Part shown: piece after piece, positions 43,326 to 51,926 of the stretch
Numbering within the stretch: the stretch's first letter is position 1
Layout: each line of letters starts with the position of its first letter
Source of the DNA: UBA5072 sp963822145
GTDB lineage: Bacteria; Bacteroidota; Bacteroidia; Bacteroidales; UBA10428
DNA length: 64,000 nt
Assembly: GCA_963822145.1 (NCBI GenBank)
Contig: CAWGGG010000004.1
Coordinates: 1,178,001-1,242,000 of the forward strand
Direction of reading: 5' to 3'
Notes under the pieces: generated by a model
Database searches by the model: none
Told to the model about the DNA's origin: nothing
The model's input: only the letters and a program-made list of their open reading frames with translations
Position numbers and translations under genes: made by a program

Positions 43326-44834
43326 ATGAAAAAACCTAAATTAAGTTTTTGGCAGATCTGGAATATGAGTTTTGGATTTTTAGGGATCCAATTCGGTTTT
43401 GGACTTCAGAACGCCAATGTCAGCAGGATATTCCAGACACTCGGTGCCGACATCGATCAGATTCCCATTCTTTGGATTGCTGCACCAGTGACTGGCTTGA
43501 TCATGCAACCCATCATTGGACACTTGAGTGACAACACGTGGGGAAGACTAGGCAGGCGAAGGCCGTATTTTCTGATCGGTGCCATTCTGGCGTCCCTGGC
43601 CCTGATTATGATGCCCAACTCTCCCGCCCTGTGGATTGCTGCCGGTACCCTCTGGATCATGGATGCGTCTATCAATATTTCCATGGAACCCTTCCGGGCA
43701 TTTGTAGGGGATATGCTGCCAGATGAACAGCGCACCATTGGATTTACCATGCAGAGCTTTTTTATTGGCATCGGTGCCTTTGTCGCTTCCTGGCTGCCCT
43801 ACATTATGGCCAACTGGTTAAATATTCCCAATACTGCACCTGCGGGACAGCTCCCACCAACGGTTATTTACTCCTTCTATCTGGGCGGAGCAGTCTTTTT
43901 GTCTGCAGTTATATGGACCGTAGTATCTTCCCGGGAATATTCACCGGAAGAAATGCAGCAGTTTGAAAAGAAGGCCGATAAATCAGCGCGGACTGTTGAA
44001 AGTGTTGAGCCGGCATCTCACTATTTAAGAAAAGGAATAATCTGGCTCATTGTCGGGTTTGTCCTGGCCTTCCCCGTTTTGCAGTTTGACCTGGAAAAGG
44101 AATTGTACATTCTTTCAGGCGGAATGGCCTTATTCGGTCTTTTACAGATACTCTCCGCGGTGCTGATCAGCAATAACCGGAGCAATAGCGGACTTGTGAG
44201 CGTTATTACCGATTTGTACAGGATGCCCAAAACCATGGCCCAGTTGGCCGTGGTACAGTTTTTTTCCTGGTTTGCCCTTTTTTCCATGTGGATATACACC
44301 ACTCCGGCGGTTACTGAAAATCTCTACAAGACCACCGATACTGCCTCGGCTGCCTACAATGAGGGTGCAAACTGGGTTGGTGGCATGTTTGGCTGGTATA
44401 ATCTCTTTGCTGCTTTCTTCAGTCTGGCCGTTCTGCCCTGGCTGGCAAGAGCTACAAACAGAAAAACCACCCATATCATAGCTTTAATAACAGGCGGACT
44501 TGGTCTTATATCTGTTTATTTTCTTACTGATCCTCACCAGATGGTGTTTTCAATGCTGGGCATCGGACTTGCCTGGGCCAGTATCCTGGCCATGCCTTAT
44601 GCAATCCTGACCGGTGCCCTCCCCCAGTCTAAGATGGGCGTCTATATGGGGATTTTCAATTTCTTTATCGTCATTCCCCAGATACTTGCGGCCACCTTAC
44701 TGGGATTCATGGTGAAAGTCCTGTTTCACGGGCATAGTATCTTTGCCTTGATTACCGGGGGGATATCCATGATAGTGGCTGCAGTCTGTGTATTGTTTGT
44801 TAATGATTACAAGTATAATTCTGATGATAATTAA
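43326..44834 (+). CDS. MFS disaccharide permease (GPH/SLC45-like, maltose type)
   Basis: A 502-residue permease with about 12 helices. The N-terminal SFWQIWNMSFGFLGIQFGFG and NANVSRIFQTLGAD, the loop HLSDNTWGRLGRRRPYFLIG and the SMEPFRAFVGDMLPDEQR segment are typical of SLC45/GPH-type sucrose and maltose symporters. A long central cytosolic loop (about 205-235) is charged. It starts the catabolic cluster after lacI. With a cytosolic GH65 phosphorylase downstream, it most likely imports intact maltose or a related disaccharide. Confidence 0.9.
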   Translation: MKKPKLSFWQIWNMSFGFLGIQFGFGLQNANVSRIFQTLGADIDQIPILWIAAPVTGLIMQPIIGHLSDNTWGRLGRRRPYFLIGAILASLALIMMPNSPALWIAAGTLWIMDASINISMEPFRAFVGDMLPDEQRTIGFTMQSFFIGIGAFVASWLPYIMANWLNIPNTAPAGQLPPTVIYSFYLGGAVFLSAVIWTVVSSREYSPEEMQQFEKKADKSARTVESVEPASHYLRKGIIWLIVGFVLAFPVLQFDLEKELYILSGGMALFGLLQILSAVLISNNRSNSGLVSVITDLYRMPKTMAQLAVVQFFSWFALFSMWIYTTPAVTENLYKTTDTASAAYNEGANWVGGMFGWYNLFAAFFSLAVLPWLARATNRKTTHIIALITGGLGLISVYFLTDPHQMVFSMLGIGLAWASILAMPYAILTGALPQSKMGVYMGIFNFFIVIPQILAATLLGFMVKVLFHGHSIFALITGGISMIVAAVCVLFVNDYKYNSDDN

Positions 44835-45471
44835 AGCTTGTTTATTTGATTTGGACGGCGTGGTAGTGGATACGGCTCATTTCCATTTTCTTGCCTGGAG
44901 AAACCTCGCAGAGAAACTTGGATTTGAATTTACGGAACACGATAATGAGAGACTCAAGGGGGTGAGCAGAATGGACTCGCTGGCCATTCTGCTTGAAATC
45001 GGGAAGGTTTCACTCTCCGATCCTGAAAAAATTCGGCTTGCAGAGCAAAAGAACCAACTCTATCTGCAATACATCCGGAATATGACTCCGGATGATGTAT
45101 TACCCGGAGTTAAAACGTTCCTGTCAGAATTAAAGGAATCTGGCATATTGCTGGGTATTGGTTCAGCCAGTAAAAATGCCCGCACCATCCTGGAAAGCAT
45201 TGATCTGGTGACAAAATTTGATGTTATTGTTGATGGCAACCTGATCAGCCAGGCAAAACCACATCCGGAAGTATTTGCACTGGGTGCAAAAATGCTGCGG
45301 GTGGATCCCTCACACTGTGTCGTTTTTGAGGATGCCATTGCCGGAATCCAGGCTGCCCATAATGCTGGTATGAAATGTATCGGTGTGGGTGCAGCCGGGA
45401 TATTATATGAAGCTGATCTGGTGATTCCGGGATTCCGGGATCTTAAGCTGTCTGACATTGAATTTAACTAA
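44824..45471 (+). CDS. pgmB: Beta-phosphoglucomutase
   Basis: A 215-residue HAD-superfamily enzyme converting beta-glucose-1-phosphate to glucose-6-phosphate. The phosphorylated Asp and the acid/base Asp are in CLFDLDGVVVDTAHFHFLAW. The cap-domain signature is ERLKGVSRMDSL, GIGSASKNARTIL forms motif 2, and VFEDAIAGIQAAHNAGMKCI carries the metal-binding acids. The start at 44824 overlaps the permease gene by 11 bases; the frame is open to 44788 but would remove the FDLDG motif from its usual position. It supplies the step after GH65 phosphorolysis. Confidence 0.95.
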   Translation: MIIKACLFDLDGVVVDTAHFHFLAWRNLAEKLGFEFTEHDNERLKGVSRMDSLAILLEIGKVSLSDPEKIRLAEQKNQLYLQYIRNMTPDDVLPGVKTFLSELKESGILLGIGSASKNARTILESIDLVTKFDVIVDGNLISQAKPHPEVFALGAKMLRVDPSHCVVFEDAIAGIQAAHNAGMKCIGVGAAGILYEADLVIPGFRDLKLSDIEFN

Positions 45472-45518
45472 TCCCTAAATAAATTTCTTGAATTTCATTT
45501 CTTGATGAGGTGTCGCTT

Positions 45519-47816
45519 ATGAAAAACTACTATGTTATTGATGCGTGGAGCGTGATTGAAGAGGGCTTTAACCCGGGCATGCAGGAAGCATCAGAGAGCA
45601 TATTCAGCCTGGGGAATGGCCATATGGGACAGCGGGCTAATTTTGAAGAAAAATACTCGGGAGAAACCCTTCAGGGCAATTATATAGCCGGAATATATTA
45701 CCCCGATAAAACACGCGTGGGTTGGTGGAAGAACGGCTACCCCGAATACTTTGCGAAAGTACTTAATGCTCCCAACTGGATAGGGATTGCAGTGTTTGCC
45801 GGAGAAGAAGAGCTGGACCTTCATACCTGTGAAATAAAATCATTCCGTCGCGAACTGAATATGAAACAGGGTTACCTGGAACGTTCGTTTGTTGCCGCGT
45901 TTAAATCCGGAAAGCAGCTTCAGGTCACCAGCCGAAGGTTTCTGAGCATTGCTGAGGATGAAATCGGGGCCATCCGCTATGCCGTGAAACCCCTGAATTT
46001 TAGCGGGACTTTGCGTTTGACCCCCTTTATCGATGGTAATGTGGTAAACCGAGATGCCAACTATGATGAGCGTTTTTGGGAGAACCCGGAAACTGGCGTT
46101 AATGATGGCATTGCCTACCTTCGGACCCGTACCCGAAAATCAGGCTTTGAGGTATGCTTCTCTATGGCCTGCGAGGTTGAAGTGAACGGGACCCTCAGGA
46201 ATATACCTTCCCGCCTGGTTCAACATCCCGGTTATATCGGTTTCGATATGGAGATCAAGGCGTCGGCTTCAGATGAGGTTATCCTTTATAAATACGTGTC
46301 TGTGCTGGATTCATTGAACTACACTTCAGATAATTTGATATCAAAAGGCAGGCAAACAGCAGCAAAGGCAATTCAAAAAAGGTTCAGTTTTCTGATGGAT
46401 GCTCATATTGCCAGATGGGAAGAAAGCTGGTCGGGCAGCGATATCATTATCAAAGGAGATCCAGCTGCACAGCAAGGTATCCGTTTTAATATCTTTCAGC
46501 TTAACCAAACCTATACCGGTCGGGATGAACGGCTGAATATCGGGCCAAAGGGATTCACTGGTGAAAAATACGGCGGCAGTACGTATTGGGATACCGAAGC
46601 CTTCCTCTTGCAGTTCTACCTGAGTACCGAGCCTGAAAATGTCGCACGTAATCTGTTGATATACAGATATAAGCACTTACCCAAAGCCATCGAAAATGCC
46701 GCCAAGCTGGGTTTTGGTCAGGGTGCAGCCCTCTATCCCATGGTTACCATGAATGGAGAGGAATGTCACAATGAATGGGAAATTACTTTTGAGGAGATAC
46801 ACCGCAACGGTGCGATTGCCTATGCGATCTATAACTATGTTAAATACACAGGTGAAACAGCCTATCTTGCCGAATATGGTCTTGAGGTCCTTATCGCTTT
46901 ATCAAGGTTCTGGCGGCAACGCGTGAACTGGTCCGAAGAAAAAAAACAATATGTAATGCTCGGCGTAACAGGTCCCAATGAGTATGAAAACAACGTTAAC
47001 AACAACTGGTATACCAATAAAATAGCCGTCTGGACCCTTAGTTACACAATGGAATCTCTTGATTATGTGAAACGGGAACATCCGGTGTTATACGACCGCG
47101 TCCTGGAAAAGACATCTTTTGCTTTTGATAAGGAAACGACAGACTGGCAGGCAATCATTAAAAACATGTATTTCCCTCAGTTGGAAGATAAAGGCATTTT
47201 TCTGCAGCAGGACAATTTTATGGATAAGGAACAACGGTTGGTTTCCGATCTGGATCCTTCTGAAAGGCCTATCAACCAGCACTGGTCATGGGATCGCATA
47301 CTCCGGTCGGTTTTTTTAAAGCAGGCTGATGTGCTCCAGGGTCTTTTCTTTTTTGAACACGAGTATACCACTGATACCATACGGCGGAATTTTGAGTTCT
47401 ATGAACCCAGGACTGTGCATGAATCATCCCTTTCTCCCTGTGTTCATTCCATATTGGCCAGCCGGATCGGAGATGTGGAAAAAGCCTACGAACTGTATCT
47501 GAGAACTTCCCGGCTCGATCTCGACGACTATAACAATGAGGTTGATGAAGGCTTGCACATTACCAGTATGGGTGGCACCTGGATGTCAATTGTACTGGGA
47601 TTCGGGGGTCTGAGGGTGAAAGATGGCATGCTGAGATTCAACACCAACCTGCCCGGGAATTGGGACTATTTATCTTTCAGCATAAATTTCCGGGGCAGAA
47701 TCCTGAACATCGGCATCAGCCGTGAGGAAACCAAAGTCAGTCTCATTAAAGGAGATGCCTTACAGGTGGAAGTAAACAGAAAGATCATCAATTGCCAACC
47801 CGAAAAACAACCTTAA
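45519..47816 (+). CDS. GH65 disaccharide phosphorylase (maltose-phosphorylase type)
   Basis: A 765-residue cytosolic inverting phosphorylase that splits an alpha-glucosyl disaccharide with phosphate into beta-glucose-1-phosphate and glucose. The N-terminal beta-sandwich shows SIFSLGNGHMGQRANFEE. The (alpha/alpha)6 barrel has GEKYGGSTYWDTEAFLLQF and LYPMVTMNGEECHNEWEI. The catalytic Glu is in VTGPNEYENNVNNNWYTN, and the phosphate site is HESSLSPCVHSILASRIGDV. Maltose is the likeliest substrate; trehalose, kojibiose or nigerose are possible in this family. The ATG at 45519, with GAGG upstream, is preferred to a GTG at 45510. pgmB precedes it. Confidence 0.93.
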   Translation: MKNYYVIDAWSVIEEGFNPGMQEASESIFSLGNGHMGQRANFEEKYSGETLQGNYIAGIYYPDKTRVGWWKNGYPEYFAKVLNAPNWIGIAVFAGEEELDLHTCEIKSFRRELNMKQGYLERSFVAAFKSGKQLQVTSRRFLSIAEDEIGAIRYAVKPLNFSGTLRLTPFIDGNVVNRDANYDERFWENPETGVNDGIAYLRTRTRKSGFEVCFSMACEVEVNGTLRNIPSRLVQHPGYIGFDMEIKASASDEVILYKYVSVLDSLNYTSDNLISKGRQTAAKAIQKRFSFLMDAHIARWEESWSGSDIIIKGDPAAQQGIRFNIFQLNQTYTGRDERLNIGPKGFTGEKYGGSTYWDTEAFLLQFYLSTEPENVARNLLIYRYKHLPKAIENAAKLGFGQGAALYPMVTMNGEECHNEWEITFEEIHRNGAIAYAIYNYVKYTGETAYLAEYGLEVLIALSRFWRQRVNWSEEKKQYVMLGVTGPNEYENNVNNNWYTNKIAVWTLSYTMESLDYVKREHPVLYDRVLEKTSFAFDKETTDWQAIIKNMYFPQLEDKGIFLQQDNFMDKEQRLVSDLDPSERPINQHWSWDRILRSVFLKQADVLQGLFFFEHEYTTDTIRRNFEFYEPRTVHESSLSPCVHSILASRIGDVEKAYELYLRTSRLDLDDYNNEVDEGLHITSMGGTWMSIVLGFGGLRVKDGMLRFNTNLPGNWDYLSFSINFRGRILNIGISREETKVSLIKGDALQVEVNRKIINCQPEKQP

Positions 47817-47817
47817 T

Positions 47818-49683
47818 ATGAAACTGAACGGAATTGTAAGGAAAATCCATATCTCTATGATACTGGCCGGGCTTACCGGCCTGTTATCGGCAACAGCCTA
47901 CACCATCGATCAGGTAGATCCGCCAGTTTGGTGGACCGGGATGCATAATTCTGAATTGATGATCACCATCCATGGAACCCTTATTTCAGACCTTAATCCG
48001 GCCATCAGTTATCCCGGCGTCACGGTTAAAACCATTATCCGGACTGTCAACCAGAATTACCTGTTCATAACACTGAACCTGGCTGAAAACACCAGGCCGG
48101 GTACCATGAAAATTGACCTTTATAAAGGAAGTAAGCTAACCCTGACCTATTCCTACACACTTAAGGAACGCCTCGCGGGTTCAGCGGAGCGGAAGAGCTT
48201 TGGGGTGCAGGATGTTGTCTACCTGCTGATGCCGGACAGGTTTTCCAATGGAGATCCTTCCAATGATTCAAAGGAAAACCTTGTAGAAAAGGTCAACCGC
48301 TACAGCAAAGATGGCAGGCACGGCGGAGATATCCAGGGCATCATCAATCACCTGGATTATCTGCAGGATCTTGGCATTACTGCCCTGTGGACCACGCCTT
48401 TGCTTGAGGACAACCAGCTGACTTACACATACCATACCTATGCCACCACCAATTTTTATAAAATTGACGGCCGATACGGGACCAATGAAGACTATGCAAG
48501 GCTTGCTGATGAATGTCACAAACGGGGAATCAAGCTGATCATGGATCTGGTACCCAACCACTGCGGCAGTGAACACTGGTGGATGAAAGATCTGCCCATG
48601 GCCGACTGGGTCCATCAATTCCCTGAATTTACCAGGACCAATTATGCAATATCCACCTGGAATGATCCACATGCCTCTCTCTATGACTCCAGACTCACTC
48701 AGGATGGCTGGTTTGATGTGACTATGGCCGATCTGAACCAGGACAATCCCCTTGTTCTTACTTATTTCAAGCAGTTCGCCATTTTCTGGATTGAATATGC
48801 AGGCCTTGACGGATTAAGAGTGGACACCTACCCCTATAATAACAAGTGGAAAATAGCCGAATGGACCAAAGCCATCCGCGGGGAATACCCCAACCTGAAT
48901 ATCATGGGTGAATGCTGGCAGCATCGTCCCGCAGAAATTGCCTATTGGCAGTCGGGTGTAAAGAACTTTGATAATTATGACTCCTATCTGCCCACCGTCA
49001 TGGACTTCCCGCTCAACGATGCCCTCATGACTGCCTTCAATGAGAATGTGCAGTATTGGGACCAGGGGGTTTCCCGTTTCTATAACAATTATGTGATGGA
49101 TTATTTATATGCTGATCCTTATAACATTCTGGTTTTTCTGGACAACCATGATATGGAAAGATTCTCTGAAAGGATTGGTTTTGATCTGGATAAATACAAA
49201 CTGGCTGTCACGCATCTGCTAACAACCCGCGGTATTCCACAGCTTTATTATGGAACCGAGATCTTGATGGGCGGACAGAAAAGTCAGGGTGACGGGGACA
49301 TCCGGCGGGACTTTCCGGGCGGCTGGACGGGTGATACCCGGAATGCTTTTACATTGGCCGGAAGAACAACTGCGGAAAATGAAGCTTTCAATTATCTGAA
49401 AAGCCTGCTGCATTACAGGAAAACAAACCCGGTACTTCAATCAGGAAGAATGGTTCAGTTCATACCCCGTGATAATGTTTATGTTTATTTCAGAATGAAT
49501 ACCAGTAAAACAGTAATGGTGGTATTGAATAATTCCGATGTTCAGCGGTCACTCAATATGGAAATATTTGAAGAATGTTTACAGGGAAGGCGATCGGGAA
49601 AAGACATCATGACCAGTAATACCCTGGATCTTAATAATCTCATGATTGATGGTAAAAAGGCTCTTATCATGGAATTACCATAA
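47818..49683 (+). CDS. Secreted GH13 alpha-amylase/neopullulanase
   Basis: A 621-residue glycoside hydrolase with a signal peptide (HISMILAGLTGLLSATAYT). An N-terminal immunoglobulin-like domain (about 28-120, VDPPVWWTGMHNSELMITIH) is typical of cyclomaltodextrinase/neopullulanase enzymes. The barrel shows DVVYLLMPDRFSNGDPSND, MDLVPNHCGSEHWW, the nucleophile Asp in GLDGLRVDTYPY, the acid Glu in NIMGECWQ and the transition-state Asp in FLDNHDMERF. It starts one base after GH65. In the periplasm it would cut maltodextrin to maltose for the permease. Confidence 0.93.
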   Translation: MKLNGIVRKIHISMILAGLTGLLSATAYTIDQVDPPVWWTGMHNSELMITIHGTLISDLNPAISYPGVTVKTIIRTVNQNYLFITLNLAENTRPGTMKIDLYKGSKLTLTYSYTLKERLAGSAERKSFGVQDVVYLLMPDRFSNGDPSNDSKENLVEKVNRYSKDGRHGGDIQGIINHLDYLQDLGITALWTTPLLEDNQLTYTYHTYATTNFYKIDGRYGTNEDYARLADECHKRGIKLIMDLVPNHCGSEHWWMKDLPMADWVHQFPEFTRTNYAISTWNDPHASLYDSRLTQDGWFDVTMADLNQDNPLVLTYFKQFAIFWIEYAGLDGLRVDTYPYNNKWKIAEWTKAIRGEYPNLNIMGECWQHRPAEIAYWQSGVKNFDNYDSYLPTVMDFPLNDALMTAFNENVQYWDQGVSRFYNNYVMDYLYADPYNILVFLDNHDMERFSERIGFDLDKYKLAVTHLLTTRGIPQLYYGTEILMGGQKSQGDGDIRRDFPGGWTGDTRNAFTLAGRTTAENEAFNYLKSLLHYRKTNPVLQSGRMVQFIPRDNVYVYFRMNTSKTVMVVLNNSDVQRSLNMEIFEECLQGRRSGKDIMTSNTLDLNNLMIDGKKALIMELP

Positions 49684-49799
49684 TGACAAGCAGCATCAGT
49701 GGTTAACCCTCAGCTGCCCGGCGCAGTTTGTAACTGCACCGAACTTGCTAAATAATCAATAAACTTAAAAGAAACTTGAAAATTAACGGAGATAAAATC

Positions 49800-51035
49800 A
49801 TGAACTACACCCCACGTAACCTGATCAAAACAGTTGTATTGCTTTCGCTTAGCTTTACAGCAATCCTGCCGATGACATCTCAGGAAGCCGCCAGGCCCGC
49901 CGCTCCAACGGCCCGGCCTGCCTTTCGTATGCCCAGTATTATTGTTTCACCTGAGGTTCTGACCGACAATAAAGTAACCTTCAGGATAATGGCACCACAG
50001 GCCACTAATGTGGCTGTCAGTGGTGAATGGATGCCTGGCTTTGGCACCGTTGAATCCATGGCAAAAAATGATACCGGTTTATGGACATTGACAGTAGGAC
50101 CGTTGCAGCCGGAATTATACGGCTATGCCTTTTCAGTTGACGGTGTAAGGATGATTGATCCGAATAATGTTCAGGTTCGCCGGGACGGCACCCGTTATGA
50201 AAGTTTCTTTATCATACCGGGACTAGAATCTGATTTATACCTGCAAAAAGAGGATGTGGTTCACGGAACCCTGGCCAAACGATGGTACAAATCTGAAGTC
50301 CTTGGTATTAACCGCCGCCTGTATGTATATACTCCGGCGGGATATGAGACGGGGACTCAAATATACCCGGTCTTTTATTTGTTGCATGGTGCCGGTGGCG
50401 ATGAAGATGCCTGGACCACAATGGGCCGAGCGGTTCAGATCATGGATAATCTTATTGCCAAAGGCAAAGCCCGGCCCATGATCGTTGTTATGACCAATGG
50501 CAATGCCAATCAGTCAGGAGCCCAGAACGATATACCACTGCCTGCAAGCCAAAGGCAGATGGGAATGGCCGATTACATGAAGCTCGCCGGCAAATTTGAA
50601 GAAAGTTTCGTCAAAGATGTTGTTCCCTTTATTGAAAAAAACTACAGAACATATTCCGATAAGGACCACCGTGCGATTGCCGGACTATCAATGGGCGGAG
50701 CACATACCCAGACCATTACGAATAACAATCCCGGCATGTTCAGCTATATTGGGGTATTCAGCATGGGGATCATGAATTTCGGACTCCAGCAACAGGATGC
50801 CGCTAAACTTGCAGAGGAAAGAGATATAAAAATCGAGGCCCTGAAGAGCAGCGGTTATAAACTATACTGGATAGGATGCGGGAAGGATGACTTTTTATTC
50901 GGAAGCGTTATTGATCTCAGGAATACCCTGGATAAACAGAATTTTAAATATACCTACCGAGAAAGCACCGGCGGTCATACCTGGGCCAACTGGAGGATTT
51001 ACCTTTCAGAGTTCGCACCTCTGTTGTTTAAATAG
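49800..51035 (+). CDS. Exported CE1-like esterase with N-terminal CBM48-like domain
   Basis: A 411-residue protein with a signal peptide (LIKTVVLLSLSFTAILPMTS). An N-terminal E-set/CBM48-like domain covers about 40-135 (KVTFRIMAPQATNVAVSGEW). An alpha/beta-hydrolase esterase domain follows: VFYLLHGAGGDEDAWTTMG, the nucleophile Ser in AIAGLSMGGAHTQTI, the acid in IGCGKDDFLFG and the catalytic His in ESTGGHTWANWRIYL. This layout is that of feruloyl/acetyl-xylan-type esterases of Bacteroidota. GGAG eight bases before the ATG supports the start at 49800. Its target in this cluster is an acylated glycan of unknown kind. Confidence 0.9.
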   Translation: MNYTPRNLIKTVVLLSLSFTAILPMTSQEAARPAAPTARPAFRMPSIIVSPEVLTDNKVTFRIMAPQATNVAVSGEWMPGFGTVESMAKNDTGLWTLTVGPLQPELYGYAFSVDGVRMIDPNNVQVRRDGTRYESFFIIPGLESDLYLQKEDVVHGTLAKRWYKSEVLGINRRLYVYTPAGYETGTQIYPVFYLLHGAGGDEDAWTTMGRAVQIMDNLIAKGKARPMIVVMTNGNANQSGAQNDIPLPASQRQMGMADYMKLAGKFEESFVKDVVPFIEKNYRTYSDKDHRAIAGLSMGGAHTQTITNNNPGMFSYIGVFSMGIMNFGLQQQDAAKLAEERDIKIEALKSSGYKLYWIGCGKDDFLFGSVIDLRNTLDKQNFKYTYRESTGGHTWANWRIYLSEFAPLLFK

Positions 51036-51065
51036 CCGGGTATTCATTAAGATCGTTTTCAGGGA

Positions 51066-51111
51066 GACACCCCGACGGGGTCCCCCCACCCCGTCGGGGT
51101 GTCGTCTTTTT
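51066..51111 (+). terminator. Strong terminator after the esterase gene
   Basis: A perfect 15-bp GC-rich stem (51066-51080 with 51089-51103) and an 8-base loop are followed by GTCTTTTT. It separates the alpha-glucan block from the SGNH/fucosidase pair. Confidence 0.85.
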
Positions 51112-51164
51112 AGTTTACCTTTTACCTTTTTTTATATCTTTATTCGCATTCAAAACAACCAGTC

Positions 51165-51926
51165 ATGATAAAAGCAAAATCCCTAGCAGCCTTGATACTT
51201 TTTCAGATAATGTTCAGCAGCATTATTGCAGCGCAGGACAACACTCAAAAACCAACTCCCGAACAGATTGAGGCCTGGAAAAAGGCCGATATGGAACGAC
51301 TTCAAAATGACTGGGCCAATCTGGCTCGCTTTCGTGAAGATAACGAGAAGATTGCCACTGCCGTTCCAAATGAAAACAGGATCGTTTTTATGGGGAACTC
51401 CATCACTGAAGGCTGGAGCCAGGCAGATCCTGCTTTTTTCGCCGGTAAACCATATATAAACCGGGGTATCAGCGGACAAACCACGCCCCAGATGCTCATC
51501 CGTTTCAGGTCCGATGTAATTAATCTGAAACCGGCAGTAGTGGTAATTCTCGCGGGCATAAATGATATTGCCGGAAATACAGGTCCAAGTACACTGGAGA
51601 TGATAGAAGGCAATCTGGCCTCCATGGTTGAACTGGCCAGGGCAAATGGTATCCGAGTAGTGTTGTCTTCCGTTCTCCCGGCATATGATTTCCCCTGGCG
51701 ACCTGGTCTGCAACCTGCTGAGAAGGTGGTGAAACTGAATTACTGGATCAAGGCGTTTGCCGAAAATCAGGGTTGTATATACCTGGATTATTTCACCCCC
51801 ATGGCGGACGAAAAGCATGCCCTCAGAGCAGAATACACTTACGATGGTGTTCATCCCAATCTCACCGGCTACAGGATAATGGAGCCTCTGGTTGAAGAAG
51901 CCATTCAGAAAGCCCTCGTCCCATGA
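51165..51926 (+). CDS. Exported SGNH/GDSL-type esterase
   Basis: A 253-residue hydrolase with a signal peptide (ALILFQIMFSSIIAAQ). The four SGNH blocks are in order: the Ser in IVFMGNSITEGW, the Gly in NRGISGQTTPQML, the Asn in VVILAGINDIAG and the Asp-His in YDGVHPNLTGYRIM. Between the signal and block I is a charged helical segment (EAWKKADMERLQNDWANLAR). Enzymes of this kind remove acetyl groups from glycans. Its stop overlaps the fucosidase start by four bases (ATGA), so the two are translationally coupled. Confidence 0.92.
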   Translation: MIKAKSLAALILFQIMFSSIIAAQDNTQKPTPEQIEAWKKADMERLQNDWANLARFREDNEKIATAVPNENRIVFMGNSITEGWSQADPAFFAGKPYINRGISGQTTPQMLIRFRSDVINLKPAVVVILAGINDIAGNTGPSTLEMIEGNLASMVELARANGIRVVLSSVLPAYDFPWRPGLQPAEKVVKLNYWIKAFAENQGCIYLDYFTPMADEKHALRAEYTYDGVHPNLTGYRIMEPLVEEAIQKALVP

